A DNA stretch of 49,659 nt from JAQIBY01 sp964418565 (GTDB taxonomy: Bacteria; Bacteroidota; Bacteroidia; Bacteroidales; ML635J-15), in the NCBI GenBank assembly GCA_964418565.1, contig CAYQMB010000009.1:1-49659 (forward strand), written 5' to 3'. Position 1 is the stretch's first letter. Each line of letters begins with the position of its first letter. Positions 35,672 through 44,096 of the stretch are shown one piece after another. A program made the position numbers and the translations under genes. The notes below the pieces were generated by a model. The model saw nothing but the letters and a program-made list of their open reading frames with translations. It ran no database searches and was not told where the DNA came from.

Positions 35672-36325
35672 TCATTGTTTTTCTGCCCGAATTATATGCC
35701 TTTTTCCCGGAGGACCTGAGTATCGTTTGACAGAAAACCCCGTTCCTCGCAGATTTTCCTTTACGCTACCCCGGGATGAGTAGGTTACCAGCAAAGCGTT
35801 TTTGTTCATGTGGCCTGCGAGGCGTGAAAACATGGTTTTGGTCCATGCTTCCGGATGTGCATCCGGAGAAAATGCATCAAAATATACAAGATCAAACGGG
35901 CCTTCGGGCAGGTACCTTTGAAAGTCCTGCTGAGCCTTACAAAGTGTGAAATTCTCACCGCAATTAAGCGTCTCGTTCCAGGATTTATCTGTCATTGCAA
36001 GCCCTGCAGTGCGGATTGGTTCTTCAAAACGGGAATAATAATCCCTGAGAAGCTCATCTGATGGCGGATACAACTCAATGCCGTAATAATCAATATGCAT
36101 GCCTCGGTTGTTAGCTTCAAGATGGGATAACACAGCATTCAGGCCGGTGCCAAAACCGATCTCCAGTAAACGCACATTGGATTTTTGCACAGCTAGTAAT
36201 CCATTTCTTATGAAAACATGGCTGCTTTCGGTGATTGCTCCGTGATAAGAATGGTAATGCTCTTTGAATTTTTCACTTTTCAGTGTCCAGGAATTGTCTT
36301 CTGTTTTTATGGTCTGCAGTTTCAT
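35672..36325 (-). CDS. mnmD: tRNA 5-methylaminomethyl-2-thiouridine methyltransferase (MnmD/DUF752)
   Basis: A 217-residue SAM-dependent methyltransferase of the MnmD family, the methylating half of E. coli MnmC, which completes mnm5s2U34 in tRNA. Motif I is LLEIGFGTGLNAVL (about 50-63), the post-motif region has YYGIELYPP, motif IV is DLVYFDAFSPDAHPEAW, and the C-terminus has LVTYSSRGSVKENLRGTGFSV ... GPPGKRHIIRA. The FAD-dependent MnmC oxidase domain is absent, as usual in Bacteroidota. An open frame extends to 36397 but would run through a terminator hairpin, so I chose ATG 36325, where homology begins. A TACCTTTG box ends only about 4 nt before that ATG. Confidence 0.9.
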   Translation of the reverse strand: MKLQTIKTEDNSWTLKSEKFKEHYHSYHGAITESSHVFIRNGLLAVQKSNVRLLEIGFGTGLNAVLSHLEANNRGMHIDYYGIELYPPSDELLRDYYSRFEEPIRTAGLAMTDKSWNETLNCGENFTLCKAQQDFQRYLPEGPFDLVYFDAFSPDAHPEAWTKTMFSRLAGHMNKNALLVTYSSRGSVKENLRGTGFSVKRYSGPPGKRHIIRAEKQ

Positions 36326-36329
36326 AAAA

Positions 36330-36337
36330 CAAAGGTA
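36330..36337 (-). promoter_or_regulatory. Putative -7 box immediately before mnmD
   Basis: Minus-strand TACCTTTG (TAnnTTTG) lies 4 nt upstream of the mnmD ATG at 36325. If used, it would give a leaderless or near-leaderless mRNA. No -33 TTG at normal spacing was found, so the match may be chance. Confidence 0.3.
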
Positions 36338-36350
36338 CAATTTCCCAAAT

Positions 36351-36382
36351 AAAAAAAGCCGGACATGCATCCGGCTTTTTTT
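36351..36382. terminator. Bidirectional terminator between trxA and mnmD
   Basis: A perfect 13-bp inverted repeat: left arm 36351-36363 (seven A then gccgga), right arm 36370-36382 (tccggc then seven T), with a 6-nt loop. It lies directly after the trxA stop on the minus strand and separates it from mnmD. Confidence 0.88.
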
Positions 36383-36400
36383 AAATGATTTTTTCAATTT

Positions 36401-36766
36401 TTACTCAGGTTTCTCAACCTTCAATACATCTGAAATAGCTTTTTCAAAGGTTTCTTTTGGTAATGCACCGGCAGCCATCTGTGGTTTGCCGTCAGCAGGG
36501 ATGAACAGTAAACTCGGTATGCTTCTGATGCCGAAAATAGCAGCCAGCTCCTGTTGTGATTCAGTGTCTACCTTATAAAAATTCACTTTCCCTTTGTATT
36601 CCTTGTCAAGCTCCTCGATGACAGGGGCTACCATCTTACACGGTGCGCACCACTCTGCCCAGAAATCAATCATTGCGGGCTTGTCACCTTTGTAATTCCA
36701 GTCTTTTTCTTTGGTATAGTCAAATACCTTCTCGATAAACGTTTCTTTTGTTAAATGTTCTACCAT
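36401..36766 (-). CDS. trxA: Thioredoxin with CAPC active site
   Basis: A 121-residue cytoplasmic thioredoxin with no signal peptide. The redox motif is WCAPC (Cys40 and Cys43), with Ala in place of the usual Gly of WCGPC. The cis-proline is Pro84 in RSIPSLL, and the buried acidic residue is in MIDFWAEW. It reduces protein disulfides as part of the thioredoxin system. The Ala change is seen in some Bacteroidota thioredoxins and may shift redox potential slightly (inference). It is a single gene ended by a strong hairpin at 36351-36382 and divergent from cca. Confidence 0.93.
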   Translation of the reverse strand: MVEHLTKETFIEKVFDYTKEKDWNYKGDKPAMIDFWAEWCAPCKMVAPVIEELDKEYKGKVNFYKVDTESQQELAAIFGIRSIPSLLFIPADGKPQMAAGALPKETFEKAISDVLKVEKPE

Positions 36767-36769
36767 AAC

Positions 36770-36797
36770 TTTGTTCTTACAACAATTATTACTTTTG
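36770..36797 (+). promoter_or_regulatory. Putative cca promoter
   Basis: TTTG at 36770-36773 and TACTTTTG at 36790-36797 (match to TAnnTTTG), with a 16-nt spacer, in the trxA-cca divergent gap. The predicted leader to the ATG at 36856 is about 50 nt. Confidence 0.45.
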
Positions 36798-36855
36798 TGG
36801 ATTGTTTATTTAGTCAACAAGCTAATGGAAAAATTGTTTACTGAGTAGTTGAGGA

Positions 36856-38277
36856 ATGAAAAAGTTTGATAAAGAGATAGATATAGAGTTGTTCCGGAAG
36901 ATTTCCGGGATTGCAGATAAGCATGAGCTGAAATTGTGGCTAATTGGCGGCTATGTCAGAGACTTGCTTTTGGGGAGAAAATCCAACGATATTGATATTG
37001 TTGTCCATGGTGACGGAATCCAGGCCGCAAAAATTCTGGCAAAAGGTATAGAGGCTGATAACCTTAGTGTTTTTAAGAATTTTGGTACGGCACAGATTGT
37101 GAAAGATGCTTACGAAATTGAAATTGTCGGAGCACGGAAAGAATCGTACAGGAGAAATTCCCGTAAACCCCTTGTGGAAGATGGCAGCATTGAAGATGAT
37201 CAGAACCGCCGGGATTTTACAATCAATGCCCTGGCGCTGGGACTGAACGGAAATAATTTTGGAGAACTCACCGATCCGTTTGATGGAATAAACGACTTAA
37301 AAAAGAAAATCATCCGGACACCCTTACAGCCTGAACAAACGTTTTCTGATGACCCTTTGCGGATGTTGAGAGGCATACGCTTTGCCGCTCAACTGGATTT
37401 TACCATTGAAAAGGATACCTTTCAGGGAATTGTGAATGCAGCAGAACGAATTGGCATTGTCTCCGGTGAACGCATTGCTGATGAACTCAATAAGATCATG
37501 GCTTCTCCCCACCCTGGTAAAGGAATCAAGCTGTTGAATAAATCAGGGCTCCTGAAGATTGTTTTGCCTGAACTGCATGCTCTTACCGGTGTGGAAGTGC
37601 ATAACAACCGTGCTCATAAGGAGAACTTTTTACATTCCGTACAGGTGCTTGACAATATTGCAAAGGTAACAGATAACATTTGGTTGCGCTGGGCTGCTTT
37701 GTTGCATGATGTCGGAAAGGCTGAGACAAAGAAATATGTTGAAGGCCATGGCTGGACGTTTCATGCGCACGATTTTATAGGTGAGAAAATGATTGGTCGT
37801 ATTTTTAAGCGTCTGAAATTGCCGCTTCATGACAAATTAAAGTATGTCAAAAAAATTGTACGGCTCCACATGCGCCCCATCAGTCTGGTGGAGGATGCTG
37901 TTACCGATTCGGCTGTTCGCCGGTTGCTGTATGATGCCGGTGATGATATCGATGACCTGATGATGCTCTGTGAAGCTGATATTACATCAAAAAATCAGAA
38001 GAAAAAAGAAAAATTCCTGAACAACTTTAAGCTCGTCCGCAAAAAACTGCGCGAAATTGAAGAAAAAGACCGCATACGGAATTTTCAGCCGCCCATTGAT
38101 GGTGAGGAAATTATGCGAACCTTTGATCTGGAGCCTTCACCAAAAATCGGTCAGATTAAGGATGCCATAAAAGATGCCATACTCGATGGAGAGATTCCAA
38201 ACGAATACGAGGCTGCCAGAGAGTTTATGTTTAAAAAAGCACGTGAACTTGGTATTGATGCAGCTCAACAGGATTAA
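36856..38277 (+). CDS. cca: CCA tRNA nucleotidyltransferase with HD domain
   Basis: A 473-residue class II polymerase that adds or repairs the 3'-CCA end of tRNA. The head domain has GGYVRDLLLGRKSNDIDIVV with the GG at 31-32 and metal-binding Asp45 and Asp47. The RRDFTINALAL motif, the neck (DPLRMLRGIRFAAQLDF) and the GERIADELNKIMASP segment follow. A C-terminal HD phosphohydrolase-like domain has WAALLHDVGKAETK (about 280-295) and the HDFIGEKMIGRIFKRLKLP helices. The length matches the Bacteroidota HD-containing form. RRDFTINALAL and the HD motif are intact. It is a single gene with an upstream promoter-like box and a large repeat immediately downstream. Confidence 0.95.
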   Translation: MKKFDKEIDIELFRKISGIADKHELKLWLIGGYVRDLLLGRKSNDIDIVVHGDGIQAAKILAKGIEADNLSVFKNFGTAQIVKDAYEIEIVGARKESYRRNSRKPLVEDGSIEDDQNRRDFTINALALGLNGNNFGELTDPFDGINDLKKKIIRTPLQPEQTFSDDPLRMLRGIRFAAQLDFTIEKDTFQGIVNAAERIGIVSGERIADELNKIMASPHPGKGIKLLNKSGLLKIVLPELHALTGVEVHNNRAHKENFLHSVQVLDNIAKVTDNIWLRWAALLHDVGKAETKKYVEGHGWTFHAHDFIGEKMIGRIFKRLKLPLHDKLKYVKKIVRLHMRPISLVEDAVTDSAVRRLLYDAGDDIDDLMMLCEADITSKNQKKKEKFLNNFKLVRKKLREIEEKDRIRNFQPPIDGEEIMRTFDLEPSPKIGQIKDAIKDAILDGEIPNEYEAAREFMFKKARELGIDAAQQD

Positions 38278-38339
38278 AGGACCAATGCCCCAAATGTTTA
38301 AACCGTAAGTGTAGATTTTCACCCCGGAAATATCAACAA

Positions 38340-38632
38340 GGCCACAGCGAATGAATCCGTGAGGGATAGAAGCGGTACCCCGCAGTCCGCCACCCGGCGG
38401 ATGAGGAGTACAAGCGGATAGCCCGACCCTTTTTGTTTTCAGCCTTCGGGCGCAACGCAACCTTCAGGGTCGCTCCCAACCCGACCTTCAGGGTCGCTCC
38501 AATCTTCTGTGGTACATGTTAAAACCTTTTTGCTTGCAAAGGGTTGATAGGTACGACCCTGAAGGTCATGTACTGATAGGTACGACCCTGAAGGTTTTGC
38601 GCAAGCCGGAAAACAAAAAGGGGCACGGCATA
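38340..38632. repeat. Large nested imperfect palindrome with CGACCCTGAAGGT units (copy 3 of intergenic family)
   Basis: The gap between cca and the next gene holds a strongly structured element. Outer arms at 38427-38440 and 38609-38622 pair perfectly over 14 bp and extend imperfectly to 38421/38629. Inside are two accttcagggtcg copies (38460-38472, 38484-38496) and two inverted copies (38554-38566, 38583-38595), so at least two inner stems can form. The preceding 38360-38420 region is GC-rich, with cggtaccccgcagtccgcc and cggataGCCCGACCC stretches resembling the other GC-rich gaps. No open frame of note is present. It could be a structured RNA, a REP/MITE-like element or a bidirectional terminator; none is proven. 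Confidence 0.6.
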
Positions 38633-38647
38633 ATAATATAAATGTGA

Positions 38648-40732
38648 TTAATACCCGCCCCAGAATTTTCTGAAGAACCATTCAATGGATATCAGGCCGA
38701 GAAGTAGAAAGAAAATCCATTTTAGGTTTAACAGAACCGACTGGTTCATGCTTGTGCTGATGCGGGGTTTGGATAAATTGTAGGATTCCAGTTTTACCGG
38801 AATGTTTTGCATATCTTCAAGTGTAAACATCTCACCGCCGCTTGTTTTGCTGATCTGATTAAGTATTTTGTGATCGGCGCTGGTTTTTAAGCCTTCGAGA
38901 GAAACCGGTTCAATCAGGAACGTACCTTCTTCGGTGTACATCCGATTGTTGTAATTCACCTCTGCCTTCCAACTATACTGTCCTGCCGGCATACTTCCCA
39001 GACTAAGGCGGTAGGCATTCAGGGAACGTCTGAATGTATAGTTCCCGGTTTTCCCTGTACTGTCTGTAAGCATGAGCTCTATCTCAGGATCGTTGATTAG
39101 CTCATAGGCTTCGTTGTACAATTCTGCCTCAAAAGCAACTGAGTGGTTTTCGGTGATGATCTGTTCCGTTTTTACCGAGAATTGTTTGCCTGAGCTTTTG
39201 GTGATCAGATATTGCATCAGGTTGTTGATCAGATCGTCAAACCCCTTTTGGTTTCCGTTTTGTATGTAGTCGGTAATGCGCCAGCGCCATATGCCCGTAC
39301 CGGTAATAAAAGCCATTTTGCGTTTTTCATTGCCTGACAGTGCGATCAGAGGCTTGCCGGTTTCCACGCTGTTAATGCGCTGACTGAATAAAACATCCTG
39401 TGTGCCTGAAAACCTGTAATCGGCAAAATGCACCTTTAGTGGCGGCATGTTTTGCAGTACGCCCAGAAAATCCGGTGACAGTCTGAAACGATCAAAATCC
39501 ATAATTTCTGCAGGCTGGGCATCATCGTAGCTCCGGCCTTTGATGTTAACCGCAAGCGGCAGTGCCAGACTGTTGAATGCCTGTACGTTTGAGCGGGGGC
39601 CAAGAATAAACAAAGCCGGAATATTTCGTTTTTCCGCCTGCTCAAATATGGAAGAGGCTGCATTTTGTCTTTCCGGAACCTCGTGAAATACAATCAAATC
39701 GGTTTTTTCAAGGGATACTGGTAAATCAGACAGCGTTTTTGTTTCGACAGAAAAATTCTTGTTTTGCTTCAGCGCCCGGTTAATAGCAGCAATGTCGGGA
39801 TGTGGTGCTGCTGCCATGATGAGTATTTCCTGTTGATTGTCAATGACGTTAACAGAAATCAACTGTTCGTTGTTTTCGAGGCTGATTTCGTCCTCCATCG
39901 GTTCAATGCGAACGCGGTATGTCTGCAAACCGGTTTCTGATGCCTTTACTTTAAAATCAATGTAATTGCTGATGTCGTTACCGTCAACAGGAATATTGCG
40001 GATTGCCAGGGTGGCTTCCCCTTTGAGCAATTTAATCTGCATGCGCTCGCCATCCAGTTTGTTGGCCTCGTAATACACCCGCAGTGGAAAGCGGTTGTTG
40101 AGAAAAGCCAGCCGGTTGTATTTGACATCTGAAATCAATCCATCCCGCTTGCGAAGTGTGTCGCCAAGAGCCAGTGTAAATACAGGAAATTTCAGATCAC
40201 TAAACAGGTAAAGTGGTTTGCGGCCTTCGTTGTATAAGCCGTCTGTTGCCAGTAGCATGCCGGCAACATGCCGTCCGGAATAGCCTGCTGCAACCGCAAA
40301 GTGCAAATCCGAAAAATTGGTAATGCCATCGCTGAAATCCGGTAGTGCTACATCACTTACACTGTCACCAAACTGCATGTAATGCAGGTCAAAATTCAGT
40401 GATAACTCAGATTTTAACGTATTCAGAGCTTCCGGGTATTCATTTTTGTAGTACAGCGAATCCGCGTTGAGCAAAATTGATGAAGAATTGTCCTGGGCCA
40501 GGATAAATACGGGTTCCTCCTTTTCGGATTTTTGAATGTTGAGGGTGGGGCCGAGCAGAAGAATGACAATTCCCGACAAAAACAAAAAGCGCAAGACAGC
40601 CAGTGTTGTGATGCTTTTTCGGGACACATCACGCAATTGCCTGTCTCTGGCGTAAAGAAAATAACTCAGCCCGCCTGCTGCCAGAATTCCGGGCAGCAGC
40701 CACCAGGCTGAGTATACAAAGTTAATGTTCAA
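38648..40732 (-). CDS. Membrane-anchored vWA-like protein of unknown function
   Basis: A 694-residue protein. Two N-terminal TM helices (about 9-26 and 42-62) are followed by an extracytoplasmic domain starting PVFILAQDNSSSILL with a DxSxS-type metal-site motif of von Willebrand A domains and a MLLATDGLYNEG strand. A second Rossmann-like region lies at about 300-480, with a final TM helix at about 665-685. This layout resembles BatA-like and glutamine-amidotransferase-like membrane proteins of Bacteroidota, whose function is not settled. The start is TTG at 40732; no early ATG exists and the N-terminal helix begins at once. It lies 52 bp after fabG and may be cotranscribed with it. Confidence 0.78.
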   Translation of the reverse strand: MNINFVYSAWWLLPGILAAGGLSYFLYARDRQLRDVSRKSITTLAVLRFLFLSGIVILLLGPTLNIQKSEKEEPVFILAQDNSSSILLNADSLYYKNEYPEALNTLKSELSLNFDLHYMQFGDSVSDVALPDFSDGITNFSDLHFAVAAGYSGRHVAGMLLATDGLYNEGRKPLYLFSDLKFPVFTLALGDTLRKRDGLISDVKYNRLAFLNNRFPLRVYYEANKLDGERMQIKLLKGEATLAIRNIPVDGNDISNYIDFKVKASETGLQTYRVRIEPMEDEISLENNEQLISVNVIDNQQEILIMAAAPHPDIAAINRALKQNKNFSVETKTLSDLPVSLEKTDLIVFHEVPERQNAASSIFEQAEKRNIPALFILGPRSNVQAFNSLALPLAVNIKGRSYDDAQPAEIMDFDRFRLSPDFLGVLQNMPPLKVHFADYRFSGTQDVLFSQRINSVETGKPLIALSGNEKRKMAFITGTGIWRWRITDYIQNGNQKGFDDLINNLMQYLITKSSGKQFSVKTEQIITENHSVAFEAELYNEAYELINDPEIELMLTDSTGKTGNYTFRRSLNAYRLSLGSMPAGQYSWKAEVNYNNRMYTEEGTFLIEPVSLEGLKTSADHKILNQISKTSGGEMFTLEDMQNIPVKLESYNLSKPRISTSMNQSVLLNLKWIFFLLLGLISIEWFFRKFWGGY

Positions 40733-40784
40733 AATAGCTCGGTTTTAGTGTATGCTGTTAATAAACGAAAACAGCATCGGTTTC

Positions 40785-41534
40785 TTATGTCAGCATGGCA
40801 CCGCAAACCTGCAGTGTCTGGCCGGAAACAAAGGATGACAGGTCTGATCCCAGGAAAACAGCCACATCGGCTACCTCTTCGGGTTTGCCGGCACGCTTGA
40901 GTGGAATCTGCTCATACCAGTCTTTTTTCACATCTTCGGGAAGGCCTGCTGTCATTTCAGTTTCAATGAAACCCGGTGCAATGGCGTTGGCGCGGATGTT
41001 GCGGCTGCCAAGTTCCTGTGCCACCGATTTGGTAAACCCTATGATACCGGCCTTGGATGCTGAGTAATTGGCCTGTCCGGCATTGCCGCTGACACCCACA
41101 ACAGAGCTCAGGTTAATGATGGAGCCCTCGCGCTGTTTCATCATCTGACGCATAAAGGCTTTGGTCATGTTGAAAACGGATTTCAGGTTGATGTTCATCA
41201 CCATGTCCCAGTGTTCTTCCGTCATGCGCATAAGCAAATTGTCGCGTGTGATGCCGGCATTGTTGACAAGAATGTCCAGCTTGCCAAAATCGCTGACAAT
41301 GTCTTTTGCCAATTGCTGAGCTGCTTCGGCATTGGCGGCATCGCTTACGTAAGCTTTAACCTTTGTGCCATGGGCCTGCAATTCTTTTTCCGTGTTTCTC
41401 AGGTTCTCGTCATCTTTAATATCGGTGAATGCCACATCGGCACCCTCCTGTGCATATCGCAACGCAATTGCTTTACCAATTCCGCGGGCAGCTCCGGTTA
41501 CCAGAGCAACTTTTCCTTTAAGTAAATCTGCCAT
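40785..41534 (-). CDS. fabG: 3-oxoacyl-ACP reductase FabG
   Basis: A 249-residue NADPH-dependent short-chain dehydrogenase that reduces 3-oxoacyl-ACP in fatty acid elongation. The nucleotide loop is TGAARGIG (13-20), with NNAG at 91-94. The catalytic residues are Ser144, Tyr157 and Lys161 (YSASK), and PGFIETEM and the C-terminal DLSSFVSGQTL complete the canonical FabG pattern. I chose the ATG at 41534 (MADLLKGKVALVTG); the frame reaches 41585, but the extra 17 residues are not part of the fold. It could also reduce 3-ketocapnine, since that step needs an SDR, but the sequence is plain FabG and no linkage is shown. Confidence 0.92.
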   Translation of the reverse strand: MADLLKGKVALVTGAARGIGKAIALRYAQEGADVAFTDIKDDENLRNTEKELQAHGTKVKAYVSDAANAEAAQQLAKDIVSDFGKLDILVNNAGITRDNLLMRMTEEHWDMVMNINLKSVFNMTKAFMRQMMKQREGSIINLSSVVGVSGNAGQANYSASKAGIIGFTKSVAQELGSRNIRANAIAPGFIETEMTAGLPEDVKKDWYEQIPLKRAGKPEEVADVAVFLGSDLSSFVSGQTLQVCGAMLT

Positions 41535-42002
41535 AATTATCGTTTTTGTGTGTTTTGGATGGTAAAGATAAGGCTTCTGCTTCATTTGAAAAGCGATTTA
41601 CCCGATTTTTTCATAATGGTGGAATGTTACAGCGCCAAAAAAAGACTGTCTTTCAGATTGATAGGGCTTTGGGCGCATCCGCCTTTTCCGGGGCTAATGG
41701 CTTACCTGCGGCGGCACAGTCTCCGGCTTTTAGTTGCCCCCGGCTTTGCGCAAATTTCACCTTTCCATGAAAAATGTCAGAATGGTCGGTATTCTCTATC
41801 TGCGGTGATTTAACACGAAGCTTAACACGTGCAATGATTCAATTTCACGAAAACACCAAAAAAGCATTTAAGAGCAAAATTGTATAGAGGGTACAATATC
41901 CAAAATATTAATGTAGATATCTGATGATTTATTCACTAAAAATGATAACTTTGTGGTAATAGGTTGAGGAGTGTTTCATTAGAAATTATTAAGATCTTTT
42001 TC
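41535..42002. repeat. Intergenic region with GC-rich repeat (copy 4) and AT-rich promoter zone
   Basis: A 468-bp gap. From about 41640 to 41760 the sequence is GC-rich and carries ccggcttttagttgcccccggctttgcg, matching the second gap at 6861-6874, plus gcatccgccttttccggggcta. From 41820 onward it is AT-rich, with TAACTTTG at 41946-41953 as a candidate -7 box for the kinase gene. On the fabG side, minus-strand TATCTTTA (41572-41579) is a one-mismatch -7 box about 40 nt before fabG. No credible protein is encoded. Confidence 0.5.
41946..41953 (+). promoter_or_regulatory. Putative -7 box of the kinase-regulator operon
   Basis: TAACTTTG matches TAnnTTTG 49 nt before the kinase ATG at 42003. A -33 TTG at normal spacing is not clear. 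Confidence 0.4.
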
Positions 42003-44090
42003 ATGAGAATTGCAAGTACATATTTTTGGATGGTAATGCTTCTTTCTTTAAGTACACCAGCGCTTGTTTTTTCTCAAAATGAGGATAAGATAGATAGCAT
42101 TCGAAAAATTGCAGACAGTGATGCTAAAGATACAAGTGTTATTAATAATTGCATTAAGCTATCTGAAATCCTTGATGATTTTAATATGGCAGAGGCGGCT
42201 ATCTATGGAGAAAAAGCACTGACCGTGTCCAAAGAAATGGACTATACCCCCGGAATAGCCATGGCTTATTATCAGTTGGGTATGACCCATCATAACCTCA
42301 GTAATTATCATCTATCCGTAAAGTATTATAAACAGGCTCTGATGTTATTTCTTTGGCAAAATGAAAATCAGTTAGTATATCGATGTTTGAATAGAATAGG
42401 AAATAGTTATTATCGTCTTGGGGAGTATGAAAAAGCAAAAAAAAACATAAAACGATCCCTTAATTATTCCACCATCTATCAGGACACTTCAAATATGATT
42501 AATTGTTATTCAAATCTTGGTGGTATTTGTTCCTATCAAAGTGACTATAACAGTGCAATTGAATATTTCTACAAAGCACTTAAATTGAGTGAAAATCATC
42601 ATAAAACTTATGTGCGGGGAGTAATCCTAATCGGAATTGGAAAAACATTAACCGAAATCAACAATAGTGAGAAAGCCAAAGACTATTATTTTAATGCATT
42701 AGAAATATTGCAACAATTTGAAAGCAATGATTTTTTGACTACGTGTTATTTGCAAATCGGGGATATATACATGAATGCAATGCAACTTGATTCTGCTTCC
42801 ATCATGATAAATAATGCAATGCAAGCTGCCAAAAACAGACAAAGTACACCACACATCCTTAACACCTTGCACAAACAGGGGGTATTACTTAGCTTGAATG
42901 GCAAAAATAAAAAAGCTTTAAAGGTCCAAAAAAAAGTTTTTGAGATTTCAAAAACAAAAAGCCTTATCAATCATCAAATGGAGGCATCTTCAGAGCTTGC
43001 TGAATTGTATTTTAAACTGGGAGCTTATAACAAAGCTGAAAAATACGCAAAGGCTACATTGGGACAAGCAGAAAGCATGGGAGCGAAGGAAGCCAGATCA
43101 AATGCACTTAAAGTTTTGTACAAAATCAATAAGGCAAATGGTAATGTTACTGATGCTTTGGCTTATTATGAAAAATACGCCCAAGTTAGAGATTCGATTT
43201 ACAACGTAGAAACAGCAGAGCTGATCAGTGAGTATGAGGCCAGATACCAGGCAGAGAAGCGTAAAAAGGAGATTCTTGAGTTGAATCGCAAAAATCAACA
43301 ACAAGAAATTGTTCTTTTGGAGGAGAGAAAAACAAAACAGACACAGTTACTGGTTTTTGGTGTGAGTTTCATTGTTCTTTTATCCGGCACATTTATTACC
43401 TATTTGAAAGTAAAAACAAATAAGGAAAAAGACATTGCAAATCTCAAGGAAAAACGGTTTCATGATGTGATCGAAGCTGCAGAGATGGAAAGGAAACGAA
43501 TAGCAGGTGACTTGCATGACAGTGTGGGTCTGATGCTAGCCACCACAAAGCTCAATCTCAACGAACTGGAAGATTCCATCTTGTTCAAAGAAGCCAAAGA
43601 TGAAAAAAATATACTTGAACATACATTAGACCTCATAGATGAAACCAGCACTGAGGTAAGAAATATTTCACACAATATGATGCCTGGAGCGTTAATAGAA
43701 CTCGGTATTCATGCAGCAGTAAAAGGCTTAGTAAAAAATATCAATCAACTTGATAATTTTGCGGCTGATTTTGAATCACGGGGTAATGAGATAGAGCTTT
43801 TGGAGATGAAGCGTATTGCTATTTTTAGAATAATACAGGAGATTACCGGTAATACACTGAAACATGCTGGTGCCAACAAAATATCCATAAAGTTTACATA
43901 CTATGATGATTACCTGAATATCATTTATACTGATAATGGTGTGGGTATAAAAGAGGTAACTCCGGATAATTCAAGAGGCATAGGTTGGAAAAGCATTTAT
44001 TCTCGCCTTGAAATGATTAATGGAACGCTTAATTTTGATAATAAATACAGTCAAGGGACAAAGATTCAATTGTTAATACCTTTAAACTGA
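42003..44090 (+). CDS. TPR sensor histidine kinase (HisKA_3 type)
   Basis: A 695-residue two-component sensor. The signal peptide (about 1-26, ending VFSQ) leads to a periplasmic region of roughly seven TPR units (about 35-400; e.g. AMAYYQLGMTHHNLSNYHLSVKYYKQAL, NCYSNLGGICSYQSDYNSAIEYFYKAL). A coiled coil, one TM helix (about 450-472), and a HisKA_3 dimerisation domain follow, with phospho-accepting His505 in GDLHDSVGLMLA. The HATPase has NTLKHAGANKI, DNGVGI and GTKIQLLIPL. I chose ATG 42003 over an upstream TTG because it begins the signal peptide. The cognate regulator gene starts 6 bp downstream. The stimulus is unknown; TPRs suggest a periplasmic protein or peptide ligand. Confidence 0.92.
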   Translation: MRIASTYFWMVMLLSLSTPALVFSQNEDKIDSIRKIADSDAKDTSVINNCIKLSEILDDFNMAEAAIYGEKALTVSKEMDYTPGIAMAYYQLGMTHHNLSNYHLSVKYYKQALMLFLWQNENQLVYRCLNRIGNSYYRLGEYEKAKKNIKRSLNYSTIYQDTSNMINCYSNLGGICSYQSDYNSAIEYFYKALKLSENHHKTYVRGVILIGIGKTLTEINNSEKAKDYYFNALEILQQFESNDFLTTCYLQIGDIYMNAMQLDSASIMINNAMQAAKNRQSTPHILNTLHKQGVLLSLNGKNKKALKVQKKVFEISKTKSLINHQMEASSELAELYFKLGAYNKAEKYAKATLGQAESMGAKEARSNALKVLYKINKANGNVTDALAYYEKYAQVRDSIYNVETAELISEYEARYQAEKRKKEILELNRKNQQQEIVLLEERKTKQTQLLVFGVSFIVLLSGTFITYLKVKTNKEKDIANLKEKRFHDVIEAAEMERKRIAGDLHDSVGLMLATTKLNLNELEDSILFKEAKDEKNILEHTLDLIDETSTEVRNISHNMMPGALIELGIHAAVKGLVKNINQLDNFAADFESRGNEIELLEMKRIAIFRIIQEITGNTLKHAGANKISIKFTYYDDYLNIIYTDNGVGIKEVTPDNSRGIGWKSIYSRLEMINGTLNFDNKYSQGTKIQLLIPLN

Positions 44091-44096
44091 TAAAAA

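Noticed and set aside
36326..36397. 24-residue N-terminal extension of MnmD
   Set aside because: It would translate through the perfect 13-bp terminator hairpin (36351-36382), and the family N-terminus starts at the ATG at 36325.
38460..38595. CRISPR-like array from the four CGACCCTGAAGGT units
   Set aside because: The units are 13 bp, occur in both orientations, have unequal spacing, and no cas gene is nearby; they form a palindrome instead.
40785..41534. Dedicated 3-ketocapnine reductase
   Set aside because: The protein is a canonical FabG and lies about 9 kb from the sulfonolipid pair on the other strand; nothing in the sequence assigns it to that step.
41535..41585. 17-residue N-terminal extension of FabG
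   Set aside because: The sequence is unrelated to the fold; the standard FabG N-terminus begins at the ATG at 41534.
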